Program-made: the position numbers and the translations under genes | Part shown: in pieces, positions 7,921-16,371 of the stretch | How the letters are laid out: each line of letters starts with the position of its first letter | Position numbering within the stretch: the first letter of the stretch is position 1 | DNA from: Pseudonocardiales bacterium | GTDB taxonomy: Bacteria > Actinomycetota > Actinomycetes > Mycobacteriales > Pseudonocardiaceae | Direction: 5' to 3' | NCBI GenBank assembly: GCA_019241525.1 | Contig: JAFAWY010000018.1 | Location: forward strand, 1 to 45,540 | Length of the DNA stretch: 45,540 nt | The notes under the pieces: model-generated | Database searches by the model: none | What the model saw: only the letters and a program-made list of their open reading frames with translations | What the model was told of the DNA's origin: nothing

Positions 7921-9575
7921 AGCGGTGGCAGGTCTTGTTGCTGGCCGATGAGGGGGGCGAGCGGGTCGCCGACGTTGTGCACTCGGTCCAGGACACTGCG
8001 GATCGTCCAGCGGTCCGGGGTGAGATCGGGATCGTCCAGCTCGTCCCAGGAGAGCGGGACAGACACCGGGGCGCCAGCAGCGGGTCGCGTGCTGAACGGC
8101 GCCACCAGCGTTTTGTTGATCGCATTCTGGGTGTAGTCCAGGCGGGCCAGCCCTTCCCGGCGGTCCTTGTGCCATTCCCAGCTGACCAGCTCGGGGACGG
8201 TCCGGCCGACAGCGCGGGAGACCTTCTCGACCCACACCCTGGTGTCTTCGAAGGTGTAGCCGCAACGGACGGGCACCCAGATCTGCACGCCGCGCTGCCC
8301 GGTGACCTTCGGCATCGCAGCCACTTTGAGGTGGTCCAGCGCCACCCGGTAGAGCCGAGCCAGCACCAGCACGTCGTCGAAGCTCGTGGCCGGTCCCGGA
8401 TCGACGTCGATCAATGCCCAGGTCGGCTGATGCACGTCGGGCAGCCCAGAAGTCCAGGGGTGCAACTCCACCGCCGCGTGGTTCGCCATCCACACCAGCG
8501 CCGGCACGCTATCGATCACGGCGTAGCACTGCGTCTTGTCGGCGCCGGCTTCAGTGTTGTGCCAGCGGGTCAGCCAGTCCGGCGCGTAATCGGGCACCTC
8601 TTTGTGCCAGAAGCCCGGCCGCTGCACACCGTCGGGATACCGGTGGGCATTGACCGGGCGGTCGGCGAGGTAGGGCAGCATGTACGGGGCGATCATGGCG
8701 TGGTAGCGGATGAGGTCACGTTTGGTGATCGGCGGCACCGGTTTGTCATGATGTGGGCCGTCTCGCGGGGGGAACAGCACCTTGTTGAGGTTGGTCAAGG
8801 TGAGCTCACGGCCCTGGATGATCCACCGGCCCTTGGTACCCAGCGCGTCCAGCGCGGCCAGCTCGTCGTCGGTCGGTGGGTCCCATACTCGCCGGGGCGT
8901 CTGGACCAGTGAGACGGCAGCCTGGTCCGGTGCAAGGTCACCGCGCCACATCAACTCGGGTGCCGCGGCCACCTCGTCATTGGTGCGGCCGCTCTTGACC
9001 GATCGGGGATGATCCTCGGGATTCCATCCCCGCTCGGCGTAATCGTCGTTTTTGTGGATCAGCAACCACTGCTCGCCGCTGGCCCTTTTCTTGCTCACGG
9101 GCTCGCCGGTGCGCACCAGCACGAACCGACCGGCCAGCTTCTCGCCGTAGAGGTCGAAGTGCAGCTCACCGCGCTTGATGGCGCCGACGGGATCGTCGGT
9201 TCCCGACGGCTGCCAGGTCCCCCAGTCCCACACGATGACGTCGCCGCCGCCGTACTCACCTTTGGGGATGACGCCTTCGAAGTCGAAGTATTCGATGGGG
9301 TGGTCCTCGACGTGCACGGCCAGCTGCCTGACCTTGGGGTCGCGCGTCGGCCCGCGCGGCACGGCCCAGCTGACCAGCACCCCGTCCATCTCCAGCCGCA
9401 GGTCGTAATGCAGCCGGCGGGCACGGTGGCGTTGCACCACGAACCGGTTGGCGCCTGCGTCAAGATCTGAGGAACCTGCACCTGAGGAAACCCCCGGGGA
9501 ACCGGCCGGCTCGGCGGTCACCGCGAAATCCCGCTTGGCGCGGTAGGTGTGCAGCCGCTCCTGTGGGTCACTCAT
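7917..9575 (-). CDS. ligD: LigD-type phosphoesterase-polymerase protein (no ligase domain)
   Basis: This 552-residue repair protein has an N-terminal 3'-phosphoesterase domain (about residues 40-180, with RHRARRLHYDLRLEMDG and GVIPKGEYGGGDVIVWDWG). A C-terminal primase-like polymerase domain follows (about 255-540), with the metal-binding Asp pair in ALIDVDPG, the GQRGVQIWVPV motif and DYTQNAINKT. In bacterial non-homologous end joining these domains trim 3' ends and add nucleotides. Mycobacterial LigD is ordered polymerase-phosphoesterase-ligase in one chain. Here the order is reversed and the ligase is a separate gene about 0.85 kb upstream. The start overlaps the stop of a methyltransferase gene (ATGA). 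No Ku gene is in the window. Confidence 0.9.
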   Translation of the reverse strand: MSDPQERLHTYRAKRDFAVTAEPAGSPGVSSGAGSSDLDAGANRFVVQRHRARRLHYDLRLEMDGVLVSWAVPRGPTRDPKVRQLAVHVEDHPIEYFDFEGVIPKGEYGGGDVIVWDWGTWQPSGTDDPVGAIKRGELHFDLYGEKLAGRFVLVRTGEPVSKKRASGEQWLLIHKNDDYAERGWNPEDHPRSVKSGRTNDEVAAAPELMWRGDLAPDQAAVSLVQTPRRVWDPPTDDELAALDALGTKGRWIIQGRELTLTNLNKVLFPPRDGPHHDKPVPPITKRDLIRYHAMIAPYMLPYLADRPVNAHRYPDGVQRPGFWHKEVPDYAPDWLTRWHNTEAGADKTQCYAVIDSVPALVWMANHAAVELHPWTSGLPDVHQPTWALIDVDPGPATSFDDVLVLARLYRVALDHLKVAAMPKVTGQRGVQIWVPVRCGYTFEDTRVWVEKVSRAVGRTVPELVSWEWHKDRREGLARLDYTQNAINKTLVAPFSTRPAAGAPVSVPLSWDELDDPDLTPDRWTIRSVLDRVHNVGDPLAPLIGQQQDLPPL

Positions 9576-10348
9576 CGGGCACCGCGGGAGTAAGAAAGGT
9601 GCAGCAGCGCGGCAACCTGCCGGTACGGGTCACGGGCGCCGGCTTGCAATTCGGCGGCCAGCAGGTCGGTCAGCTCGTCGGCCGCCGGAGCCGGTTCATC
9701 ACTGTGGTCGGTGAAGACCCGTACCCCGTACCACCGCTGGCGCTGCCAGCCGAACGGCCGCAGGGCACGATCGATGATCTCGGGAGTGTGGGCTTGCGCG
9801 GTCAAGCCCAGCCGGTTGGTGTACTGGTCAGTGTCGAAGGCACGCAGCGCAGCCGGGTAGTCGCCGCGCAGTCCATCGCGCATCGCCATCGCGAGCCCAT
9901 TGCGGATCAGCAGCGACAGGGTGGCCTGCTCGCCCGCTACCGCGGACAACGCGGCCAGCATCGGGTCGATGTCGTCGAGATACATCAGCACCCCGTGGCA
10001 CATCACCAGATCAAATGGCCCGGCTACCAGCTCAGCCGCAGCCTCCCCCGAGCCCTGGATCAGCTGCACCCGGGCCCGGACCTCGGCCGGTTCACTATCC
10101 AGGGCATCGGCGAAATGGCCGAGTAGCTCTGCGGAGACGTCCAGGCCGGTCACATCATGGCCGCGGCGCGCCAGCAGCAACGACTGGGTGCCCTGGCCGC
10201 ACCCGACGTCCAGCACCCGCAGCGGCCCGGAATTGTTGACGATCCCCGTTAACTGCGCGGCGACGACATGCTGGCGCACCACACCCCGGAGCCGGCCGAG
10301 CTCACCCACCCACTGCTCGGTTCCGGCCGCGAATGAGGTTTCCGGCAT
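9572..10348 (-). CDS. Class I SAM-dependent methyltransferase
   Basis: This 258-residue methyltransferase has the SAM-binding motif I LRVLDVGCGQGTQSLLLA and motif II DVTGLDVS, followed by FDLVMCHGVLMYLDDID (motif IV region). A clear AAGGAG site precedes the ATG. It lies between the ligase gene and the LigD phosphoesterase-polymerase gene and overlaps the latter by four bases, so it belongs to the repair operon. Some features resemble CmoA/SmtA-type tRNA or small-molecule methyltransferases, but the substrate is not visible. A role in end joining is only suggested by position. Confidence 0.85.
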   Translation of the reverse strand: MPETSFAAGTEQWVGELGRLRGVVRQHVVAAQLTGIVNNSGPLRVLDVGCGQGTQSLLLARRGHDVTGLDVSAELLGHFADALDSEPAEVRARVQLIQGSGEAAAELVAGPFDLVMCHGVLMYLDDIDPMLAALSAVAGEQATLSLLIRNGLAMAMRDGLRGDYPAALRAFDTDQYTNRLGLTAQAHTPEIIDRALRPFGWQRQRWYGVRVFTDHSDEPAPAADELTDLLAAELQAGARDPYRQVAALLHLSYSRGAR

Positions 10349-10421
10349 GGCTCCTTCCCCCAGCTCAGTTCACCCAACTCGACCATGGCCATCATCGGCC
10401 ACCAAGACGGATCCAGCATCT

Positions 10422-11408
10422 TCACCGGAACGTCACCTCCGCTGGATCCTTGTCGGCACGCAACCCGCGCCAGGCGGTGTGGCGCAGCCGGCGGTCCGGA
10501 GTCACGGCCCGGTACTCGACCTCTCCGACGAGTTCGGGGCGCACCCAGTGCGCTCGGCGGGCGTGGTCGCGGGGCACCGGCTCGTCGAACGGGCTACCGG
10601 GCTGTCCCAGCGCGGTGAGCCGAGCCATCAGGTCGCTGAGCATGAGTTCGGTAAAGCCGGTCCCGACGTCACCGAGGTAACGCAACCGGCCCTGCTCGTC
10701 GTAAGCGCCGAGCAGCAGCGCGCCCAGCGTGCCGGCCCGGTGACCCTGACCGGCTGTCCAGCCACCAACCAGTACCTCCTGGGTGTGAAACAGGGCAGTC
10801 TTGATCCACGAGAGAGATCGGCGTCCGGGTTCGTACCGGGAGCGCAAGCGTTTGGCTACTACGCCTTCCAGCCCGTGCTGGCGGGCCACCTCGAGCAGTT
10901 GGCCACCGTCAGCATGGGGATAGTGCGGCGGTACCCGGATCAGTGACGACCCGCGATCAAGATCGAGATTCGTCAGCGCGTCCCGGCGCTGCTGGTAGCT
11001 GTCCGCCAGCAGCGAGCGGCCATCGACGTCCAGCAGGTCGAACACGTAGTAGCAGATCGGCACCCGGGTCAGCAGTGCCGGGCTGGGGCCACGGACATGC
11101 ATGCGCTGCTGGAGCAGCCCGAAATCCGGACGCCCGGCCGCGCCCAACGTCACGATCTCCCCGTCGAGCAGCGCCCGCCGGTCGCCGATCACTCCGGTCA
11201 ATGCGAGCAGTTCGGGATAGCCGCCGGTGATGTCGTTGCCGTTGCGGCTGTACAACCGCCACCGGTCGCCGGCGACCGCGGCGATGGCGCGCACGCCGTC
11301 CCACTTGAACTCAAAGGCCCAACCGGCACCGGACGGGGGCGTACCGGCGCAGGCCAGCATCGGTGCCACCGGCTCGGGTAGTGCTAAGGACGCAGCCGTC
11401 ATCACCAC
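10422..11408 (-). CDS. ATP-dependent DNA ligase (LigD/LigC type)
   Basis: This 328-residue ligase has the adenylation motif FEFKWDGVRA with the catalytic Lys (motif I), LLDGEIV (motif Ia/III region), VFDLLDVDG (motif III), LEGVVAKR (motif IV) and SWIKTALF (motif V). The C-terminal OB fold includes VGGWTAGQG and LRYLGDVGTGF. It would seal nicks and ends using ATP. The size fits a stand-alone ligase equal to the ligase domain of mycobacterial LigD. The start is GTG at 11408 or the ATG two codons later. It is on the same strand as the methyltransferase and phosphoesterase-polymerase genes, 73 bp ahead of the former. Confidence 0.92.
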   Translation of the reverse strand: MVMTAASLALPEPVAPMLACAGTPPSGAGWAFEFKWDGVRAIAAVAGDRWRLYSRNGNDITGGYPELLALTGVIGDRRALLDGEIVTLGAAGRPDFGLLQQRMHVRGPSPALLTRVPICYYVFDLLDVDGRSLLADSYQQRRDALTNLDLDRGSSLIRVPPHYPHADGGQLLEVARQHGLEGVVAKRLRSRYEPGRRSLSWIKTALFHTQEVLVGGWTAGQGHRAGTLGALLLGAYDEQGRLRYLGDVGTGFTELMLSDLMARLTALGQPGSPFDEPVPRDHARRAHWVRPELVGEVEYRAVTPDRRLRHTAWRGLRADKDPAEVTFR

Positions 11409-11468
11409 ACAGCTTGCCCTGAAAGAACCCCGCCACGCGTCCCGGCATGGAGGCAGATCGGGATCGGG

Positions 11469-12368
11469 TCAGAGGTTCCGGAGGGTGTCGGCGAGGAACC
11501 TGATGGTCTCGGCGGGGGATTTTGCTTCGACGCACAAGCGGTCCATGACCTTGAGGTAGTGCTCGACGTCCTGAGCCTTGTCCAGGTAAAGAGCGCTGGT
11601 GAGCTGTTCGAGGTAGACGATGTCGGGTAGGTCGGGTTCGGAGAACCGCAGGATCGTGAACGGACCGCCTACCGCCACGTGCGCGCCGAAGCCGATCGGG
11701 AGCACCTGGATCCTGACGTTGGGCAGCGCCGACATGGTGATCAGATGCTGGAGCTGCGCCCGCATCGCCGGGCCTTCGCCAAGCCGCCATAACGCCGCCT
11801 CGTCGATCACAACCCACAAGTTGGGCGCTCCGGGTTCGATGAGGATCTGCTGACGCGCCATCCGCAGTGCAAGCCGTCGCTCAATATCGCCGGATGATTC
11901 TTCTGGGTGGCCAAGCTGGATTACCTCATAGGCAATCTGGCGCGTCTGCAACAGGTCAGGCATGAATTGGGGTTGGTAACTGCGGATGACCGAACTGGCT
12001 TGCTCCAAGCCAAGGTACATCTCAAACCAGTTCGGCAGGATATTGCTGTATTCATGCCACCAACTCGGGACGTTGGCCCGCCGAGCCAACGACAGGAATG
12101 CTTTTCTCTCCTGCTCATCGGTAATTCCGTAGAGGGTGAGCAGATCGGCCACGTCGCGCTCCTTGAAGCCAACCCGTCCCAGCTCCATGCGGCTGATCTT
12201 GGCATGAGAAGCGCGAATCGCGTAGCCAGCGGCCTCTGCGCTGATTCCCTTGGCCTCGCGGAGCCGTCGCAGCTGAGTGCCCAACGCGATGCGCAGCGCA
12301 GTGGGACCCTGCACACGTATTGGAGCCTGACCACCAGCCGAATGACGACTGGGCCGAGTGGCGCCCAC
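11469..12368 (-). CDS. XRE-family regulator with DUF5753 domain
   Basis: The 299-residue protein has an N-terminal helix-turn-helix (about residues 28-85, LGTQLRRLREAKGISAEAAG with ASHAKISRMELGR). A C-terminal DUF5753 domain follows (about 110-295), with SYQPQFMPDLLQTRQIAYEV and PNVRIQVLPIGFGAH. Such proteins are abundant in actinomycetes and are usually paired with small DUF397 proteins. The GTG start has a strong AGGAGG site. It lies 24 bp downstream of a DUF574 methyltransferase gene on the same strand. The nearest DUF397 gene is 2.8 kb away on the other strand. Its target is unknown. Confidence 0.92.
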   Translation of the reverse strand: MGATRPSRHSAGGQAPIRVQGPTALRIALGTQLRRLREAKGISAEAAGYAIRASHAKISRMELGRVGFKERDVADLLTLYGITDEQERKAFLSLARRANVPSWWHEYSNILPNWFEMYLGLEQASSVIRSYQPQFMPDLLQTRQIAYEVIQLGHPEESSGDIERRLALRMARQQILIEPGAPNLWVVIDEAALWRLGEGPAMRAQLQHLITMSALPNVRIQVLPIGFGAHVAVGGPFTILRFSEPDLPDIVYLEQLTSALYLDKAQDVEHYLKVMDRLCVEAKSPAETIRFLADTLRNL

Positions 12369-12392
12369 ACCAGTCCTCCTGCCGATGAGATA

Positions 12393-13307
12393 CTACGGCT
12401 TCCGTCCAACACCACTGAAATGAAACACCGGAGCAAGCACGCCGATTTCAGATGGATCGGGTCGCCATAGCGAACATGACACGACGCCAGGCTCAAGCAG
12501 CTCGAGGCCGTCGAAGAATCGGATCAGCTCCTGCCGACTGCGCGACACGATAGGAGCCGCGCCGCTTTCATTCCACAGCCGCATGGCTTCCTTCATCGCC
12601 GCACCGTCAATCTCCGGAGTGGGATGCGATATCACCAGGTGGCTACCGGAAGACAAGGCAGCAAGGAGCCGGTGCAGGATGGCGTGAGCTTGGGCGGCGC
12701 CCGGGACAAAGTTCAAGATCCCTAGCAGCATAAGCCCGACTGGCTGGGAAAAGTCCAGCGTCCGAGCGGCTTCGGCCAAGATGACATCTGGTTCCTGGAT
12801 GTCTGCGTGCACGTAGTCGGTGGCACCCTCAGGAGTGCTTGTCAGCAGGGCACGCGCGTGGGCCATGATGAGCGGATCATTGTCGACGTACACGATGCGC
12901 GACTCTCGTGCGAGCAGTTGCGCCACTTCATGCGTGTTGCTCGCAGTGGGCAGTCCGGTGCCGATGTCAAGGAACTGGCGGATCCCCGCCTTACCAGCCA
13001 GATACTGGACAGCGCGCACGAGGAATCTTCGCTCGGCGCGGACTGTGTCGCGCAGGCTGGGAATGACTTCCAGGATCGCTTCCGCGGCCTCCCGATCGAC
13101 CGCATAATTGTCCCGACCACCAAGCAAGTAATTCCAGAACCGAGCCGAATGCACCACGGTGGTGTTGATTTGCAATTCCGTTCTCGGCGCGGGCACATAC
13201 ACGTCACCCGCCGCGAGTATGTTTTTCTTCCGCGCCGCTTCTAGGTTCACTGTATCCCGCCCCCCGTATCGCGATACGATGAAAATACGCTCAAGCGCAC
13301 AAGTCAT
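12393..13307 (-). CDS. SAM-dependent methyltransferase, DUF574 (PF04672) type
   Basis: This 304-residue protein is of the actinobacterial family often annotated as DUF574. SARFWNYLLGGRDNYAVDRE is the signature start, followed by IRQFLDIGTGLPTASNTHEV and RIVYVDNDPLIMAHARAL, the Rossmann SAM site. The C-terminus FSGVGRKP is also typical and nearly matches that of the homologue at 16639. Family members frequently sit beside XRE/DUF5753 genes, as here. The start may be ATG at 13307 or GTG at 13250; the second would place a 14-bp palindrome just upstream. The substrate is not known for the family. Confidence 0.85.
   Translation of the reverse strand: MTCALERIFIVSRYGGRDTVNLEAARKKNILAAGDVYVPAPRTELQINTTVVHSARFWNYLLGGRDNYAVDREAAEAILEVIPSLRDTVRAERRFLVRAVQYLAGKAGIRQFLDIGTGLPTASNTHEVAQLLARESRIVYVDNDPLIMAHARALLTSTPEGATDYVHADIQEPDVILAEAARTLDFSQPVGLMLLGILNFVPGAAQAHAILHRLLAALSSGSHLVISHPTPEIDGAAMKEAMRLWNESGAAPIVSRSRQELIRFFDGLELLEPGVVSCSLWRPDPSEIGVLAPVFHFSGVGRKP
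13265..13278. promoter_or_regulatory. Perfect 14-bp palindrome CGTATCGCGATACG
   Basis: The two-fold symmetric site lies within the annotated first codons of the DUF574 methyltransferase, or 15-28 bases upstream if that gene starts at GTG 13250. A symmetric site in that place could be an operator, possibly for the XRE regulator encoded next. No match to a known regulator motif is claimed. Confidence 0.35.
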
Positions 13308-13326
13308 TGCGATAAACGGGGATCCG

Positions 13327-13361
13327 GCGTGATAGTGACGCCATCACCACGATTATCACGC
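13327..13361. promoter_or_regulatory. Inverted repeat GCGTGATA / TATCACGC in the DUF574 promoter region
   Basis: Perfect 8-bp arms are separated by 19 bases, 20-54 bp upstream of ATG 13307. Either an operator for a dimeric regulator or a stem-loop would fit. The 386-bp space between this methyltransferase gene and divIVA holds no gene I can recognise. Confidence 0.35.
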
Positions 13362-13397
13362 AGGAAATTAACCGGCGCGAATCCGCTCCACGCAAGT

Positions 13398-13415
13398 GGT
13401 GTAGTTTATTACACC
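13398..13415. promoter_or_regulatory. Inverted repeat GGTGTA-N6-TACACC
   Basis: This 18-bp dyad with perfect 6-bp arms lies in the AT-richer middle of the 13308-13693 spacer. Its geometry suits a dimeric helix-turn-helix repressor. The downstream gene on the minus strand is the DUF574 methyltransferase. Confidence 0.4.
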
Positions 13416-13693
13416 GCCGACCACCATGGCCGAGCCTGATGCAACGCAATACTTCGGATACGCGTGGTTATAAGCTGACCTCCCCCTAGCTGGTAATTGA
13501 TCAGCTTACTCCACCGGTATAACCGGCCATATCACCCGTTTGACCGATAGTTGACCTTGAGCGCGCCACCAGCATCCCGCGACGGCGAGGCAACTTACCC
13601 CACAGACCTCAGCGAGCGAGCTACACCGCTGCCGAGCGCGAGGGTCGGTGTGACCGCCGCGGGATGACTGGTACCAGTGCGCGGGGAGGAGCT

Positions 13694-14572
13694 TTACACT
13701 GCGGGTTCCCAGCGCATGACGACCGGGTCGTCGGCATGGCTTCCGTTGAACGATCCGTTGCGCGGGACAGGAATTCTGGTCACATCAGTAGCTGCACCGG
13801 CACCTATCTGCGGATCATCGGCACTGTGGACACCAGCAGTGGCGGGTGTCCTGAACCCGGCGCTCGGAACGTCTTGCTGATCCGGCGTTACGGTCGCCGG
13901 CGGCGTGTATCCACGAAGATCAAGCTCGCGCAGCTGTGCTTGCAGGTAGGTCGCCAGGCGAGAGCGGTACTCACTTTCGAACGTGCGCAGCTCTTCGACT
14001 TTCCTTTCCAGGACAACCTTCTCGTGGCTGATGGAGCCGATGATCTCAGCGTGCCTCCGTGCCGCGTCGTGCTCCAGGGCCGCAGCCTTCTCCTGCGACT
14101 GCCGCTCCAAGGTCTCAGCTTTACTGTGCGCATTGTTGATCATGGTCTGGGCGCGAGTCCTGGCCTCGTTGATCATGTCATCGGCCTTTACCCGTGCCTC
14201 GGAAAGCAGCCGCTCGGACTTGGTCCGGGCTTCGCTCAATATCCCGTTCGCCTCCACCTTGGCATCAGCAGTGAGCCGATCGGCGATTTGCTGGGCCATC
14301 CCCAGCACTTTGGCGGCCTGGGTGTCGCAGTCCCGGGACGGCGGGGTCTGCACCTTGGCCGGCGGCCGGGCCTGCTCCGCTGTCGCCGCGCGAAGCTGCC
14401 GATCGCGCTGCTCGAGCTGCCTGCGTAGCTCATTATTTTCGTCGATCAACCGGGTCAGTTCGGCACAAACGAGGTCGAGGAAAGCGTCTACCTCATCCTC
14501 GCTGTAACCACGCTTGCCGAGCGGCGGCTTACTGAACCCGACATTGCGAACGTCGGTAGGGGTCAACGCCAT
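13694..14572 (-). CDS. DivIVA/Wag31-family coiled-coil protein
   Basis: The 292-residue protein has the N-terminal DivIVA membrane-binding domain (residues 1-40: NVGFSKPPLGKRGYSEDEVD, AFLDLVCAELTRL). A long, Ala/Glu/Arg-rich coiled coil follows (about 45-75 and 95-220), then a low-complexity Pro/Thr/Ala tail. DivIVA proteins mark curved membrane and poles and organise tip growth in actinobacteria. The essential copy normally sits beside the division and cell-wall genes. This one stands alone among regulatory genes, so it is likely a paralogue. A GAGGTGA ribosome site precedes the ATG. Confidence 0.9.
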   Translation of the reverse strand: MALTPTDVRNVGFSKPPLGKRGYSEDEVDAFLDLVCAELTRLIDENNELRRQLEQRDRQLRAATAEQARPPAKVQTPPSRDCDTQAAKVLGMAQQIADRLTADAKVEANGILSEARTKSERLLSEARVKADDMINEARTRAQTMINNAHSKAETLERQSQEKAAALEHDAARRHAEIIGSISHEKVVLERKVEELRTFESEYRSRLATYLQAQLRELDLRGYTPPATVTPDQQDVPSAGFRTPATAGVHSADDPQIGAGAATDVTRIPVPRNGSFNGSHADDPVVMRWEPAV

Positions 14573-14599
14573 CGGATCACCTCATGCACTCCTTCGACC

Positions 14600-14615
14600 T
14601 GGCCGGTACCGGCCA
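14600..14615. promoter_or_regulatory. 16-bp palindrome TGGCCGGTACCGGCCA upstream of divIVA paralogue
   Basis: A perfect palindrome sits 28-43 bases before the start of the DivIVA-family gene, in its leader or promoter. It could be an operator or a leader hairpin, though GC-rich palindromes also arise by chance here. Confidence 0.3.
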
Positions 14616-14883
14616 CCCCCACACGCCGTCGATGTCCACACTGGACGGATTGCCGCGGCGGCCTCGTCGGGCAACAGCCGCCGCGTGCAGCAGGTATCGA
14701 AAGCACCCACACCCCTGACCACCGTGGCACTTGCCCACGTACTGGAGAGCCCAGCTCGCATCCACCGTGTCACGCATCACCCTGAGTGGCCTTAATTGCC
14801 TAGTGTGTGGAGAACCCTCGATGCAACCCCCCTGACGACTGGGCGGTTTCACCGGCATATCGTGGGGCAACCGTCCCAGACGT

Positions 14884-14899
14884 TTGCACAGCGGTGCAA
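14884..14899. promoter_or_regulatory. Inverted repeat TTGCAC-AGCG-GTGCAA in spacer before DUF397 gene
   Basis: Perfect 6-bp arms with a 4-base centre. The 9-mer cagacgttt occurs just before it (14877) and again at 14952. These are the only ordered signals I see in the 644-bp spacer 14573-15216, which otherwise lacks a recognisable gene. The site is about 320 bp before the DUF397 start, so its target is uncertain. Confidence 0.3.
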
Positions 14900-15216
14900 G
14901 AGCACATGCACGAATGTGTAGTTCTGCCGCGTCGCGTACCGATGCAAAGTGCAGACGTTTCGTACAGATGTACTTTCTTCGACCGACCAGGCGAGCCGCC
15001 AGTCACGAACAGTACACAATCTGTGACAAGACGTAATCACCGGGGCATTCCGTTATCCTGCACTGTCATTTGCACACCTACTGGGAGATTTGTTGCAATT
15101 AATTTCCCACTCCGAGGATGTTCCCCGTATCTTACGTTCACCCTATGTTGTCCTGTGGATCCGGTATGCCCCGGAAGATCGCGGGGTGTCTTGATCCGCG
15201 ATGTGGAGGAGATCAC

Positions 15217-15453
15217 GTGGACCACAAAATCGCGCAGACCGCCCTTCGCAACTGCACCCAGTGGCGAAAGTCGAGCTACTCATTTCCGGATGGCCAAGAA
15301 TGCGTCGAGATGACCACTGAAGTGGTCGGGTGGATCGGTGTGCGGGACAGCAAACTCGGTCCTGCCAGCCCGGTGCTGGCCGTTTCCCCCTGCCGCGTGG
15401 CAGGCCATGGTCTTGAGTTTGTGACCACCGCTTGTCGTCGGGTTCGACAATGA
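15217..15453 (+). CDS. DUF397-domain protein
   Basis: This 78-residue protein has the DUF397 signature: CTQWRKSSYSFPDGQECVEM, then IGVRDSKLGPASPVLAVSP. GTG at 15217 is chosen because GGAGGAG lies just before it and the protein then has normal family length. The C-terminal part departs from the usual WxxFxxxV ending. DUF397 proteins generally partner XRE/DUF5753 regulators in actinomycetes and help control development or antibiotic synthesis. The XRE/DUF5753 gene at 11469-12368 is the likely partner, but the pair is split across strands by two other genes. Confidence 0.85.
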   Translation: MDHKIAQTALRNCTQWRKSSYSFPDGQECVEMTTEVVGWIGVRDSKLGPASPVLAVSPCRVAGHGLEFVTTACRRVRQ

Positions 15454-15512
15454 TGGTTGCGTTGGCCAGGCAGGCCGGCAGCTGCAGGGTTGAGCCCGGC
15501 GACTGAGCGCGC

Positions 15513-16289
15513 CTAGTCGTTGAACACCGTGCGCAGCGCACTGAAGATGTCGATCTCCCGGGACAGCCGCAATGAGTCTTTGCTCGGCGGGTGTACCCAG
15601 GTGATCGGCCCATAGATCGTCTTGGTAGGTGGCAACATGACGGCGCCAGTCACCTGGTAAACGCCGGACGGCCAGGGCAGCGTGGTACCGAATCGTTCCC
15701 CCGCAAGCACCATGTGATGATCAGGGGCGTCCGGGTGGGCCAGCACCGCCGGTGCGCACAGACGTTCAACGAGAACCTGCGTCACCTGGACACTCAGCAC
15801 GGTAGGGATTGCGATGGCGGAGGCGTCGCAGTCGAGCCGCAGCTGGATCACACCGCGGTGCTGCCTCACTGGCCAGCCCCACGCCTGATAGGCCGGCTCA
15901 CCCAGGGAGCTCGCCGGGTCTTCGAACTCGGCTCCTGACGATTCAGGATGGCAGGTCATGGCGGTGGCCTGGTTCATGAGGCACACGTGGCATGGCACCC
16001 CTTCGCCGGGTTCCACAGTCTCGATCTCTTCGAGGCACAGCAGGCCGCCGCAGAGGGCCGCGACGACACCCGTGTCGCAGAGCGGGCCCACCGGAACCAG
16101 GTGCACGGCGCGGCCGGTCTGGCCCAGACCGCCAGGCCGGTGGCGGGCCAGCAGCAGTGACTGGCTTGCCACCCTCGCCGCACCGGCACCTGGTCTCCCC
16201 CGCCGGTCCGTCTGTTGCGAGTTGTATTCAGCTGGCGTAGTCGTGGAACTCGCCATCCTTGGCGGCTGCCGGTAAGGCAACCATCTCAT
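15513..16289 (-). CDS. Cysteine-containing protein of unknown function
   Basis: The 258-residue protein has a low-complexity N-terminus and a Cys cluster at about residues 90-140 (LCDTGVVAALCGGLLCLEEI, later GVPCHVCLMNQ), which could bind a metal. The C-terminal 120-residue part includes VLAHPDAPDHHMVLAGERFG and ends YGPITWVHPPSKDSLRLSRE. It is well formed as a protein, with codon use like its neighbours, and I believe it is real. The family is not recognised with confidence; the C-terminal part faintly recalls the N-terminal domain of bifunctional primase/polymerases. The start is ATG 16289, or ATG 16256 eleven codons later. Function is unknown. Confidence 0.6.
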   Translation of the reverse strand: MRWLPYRQPPRMASSTTTPAEYNSQQTDRRGRPGAGAARVASQSLLLARHRPGGLGQTGRAVHLVPVGPLCDTGVVAALCGGLLCLEEIETVEPGEGVPCHVCLMNQATAMTCHPESSGAEFEDPASSLGEPAYQAWGWPVRQHRGVIQLRLDCDASAIAIPTVLSVQVTQVLVERLCAPAVLAHPDAPDHHMVLAGERFGTTLPWPSGVYQVTGAVMLPPTKTIYGPITWVHPPSKDSLRLSREIDIFSALRTVFND

Positions 16290-16323
16290 CCGGACTGAAG
16301 ATCAACGCTAGCCCCTCGCCTAG

Positions 16324-16371
16324 GTGCACCTGCACATGCACATGCACATGCACATGCACATGCACATGCAC
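16324..16371 (+). repeat. Hexanucleotide microsatellite (ATGCAC)n
   Basis: Eight tandem hexamers: GTGCAC, CTGCAC, then six exact ATGCAC units. Such runs can gain or lose units by slippage. It lies in the 349-bp spacer between the divergent cysteine-containing gene and the DUF574 methyltransferase gene. It is open in the methyltransferase frame (Met-His repeats), but the gene more likely starts at 16639. Confidence 0.95.

Noticed and set aside
7375-8493. A 372-codon minus-strand frame across the ends of the second GTPase gene and ligD.
   Set aside because: It covers parts of two clear genes in other frames, with low-complexity Arg/Gly/Pro content.
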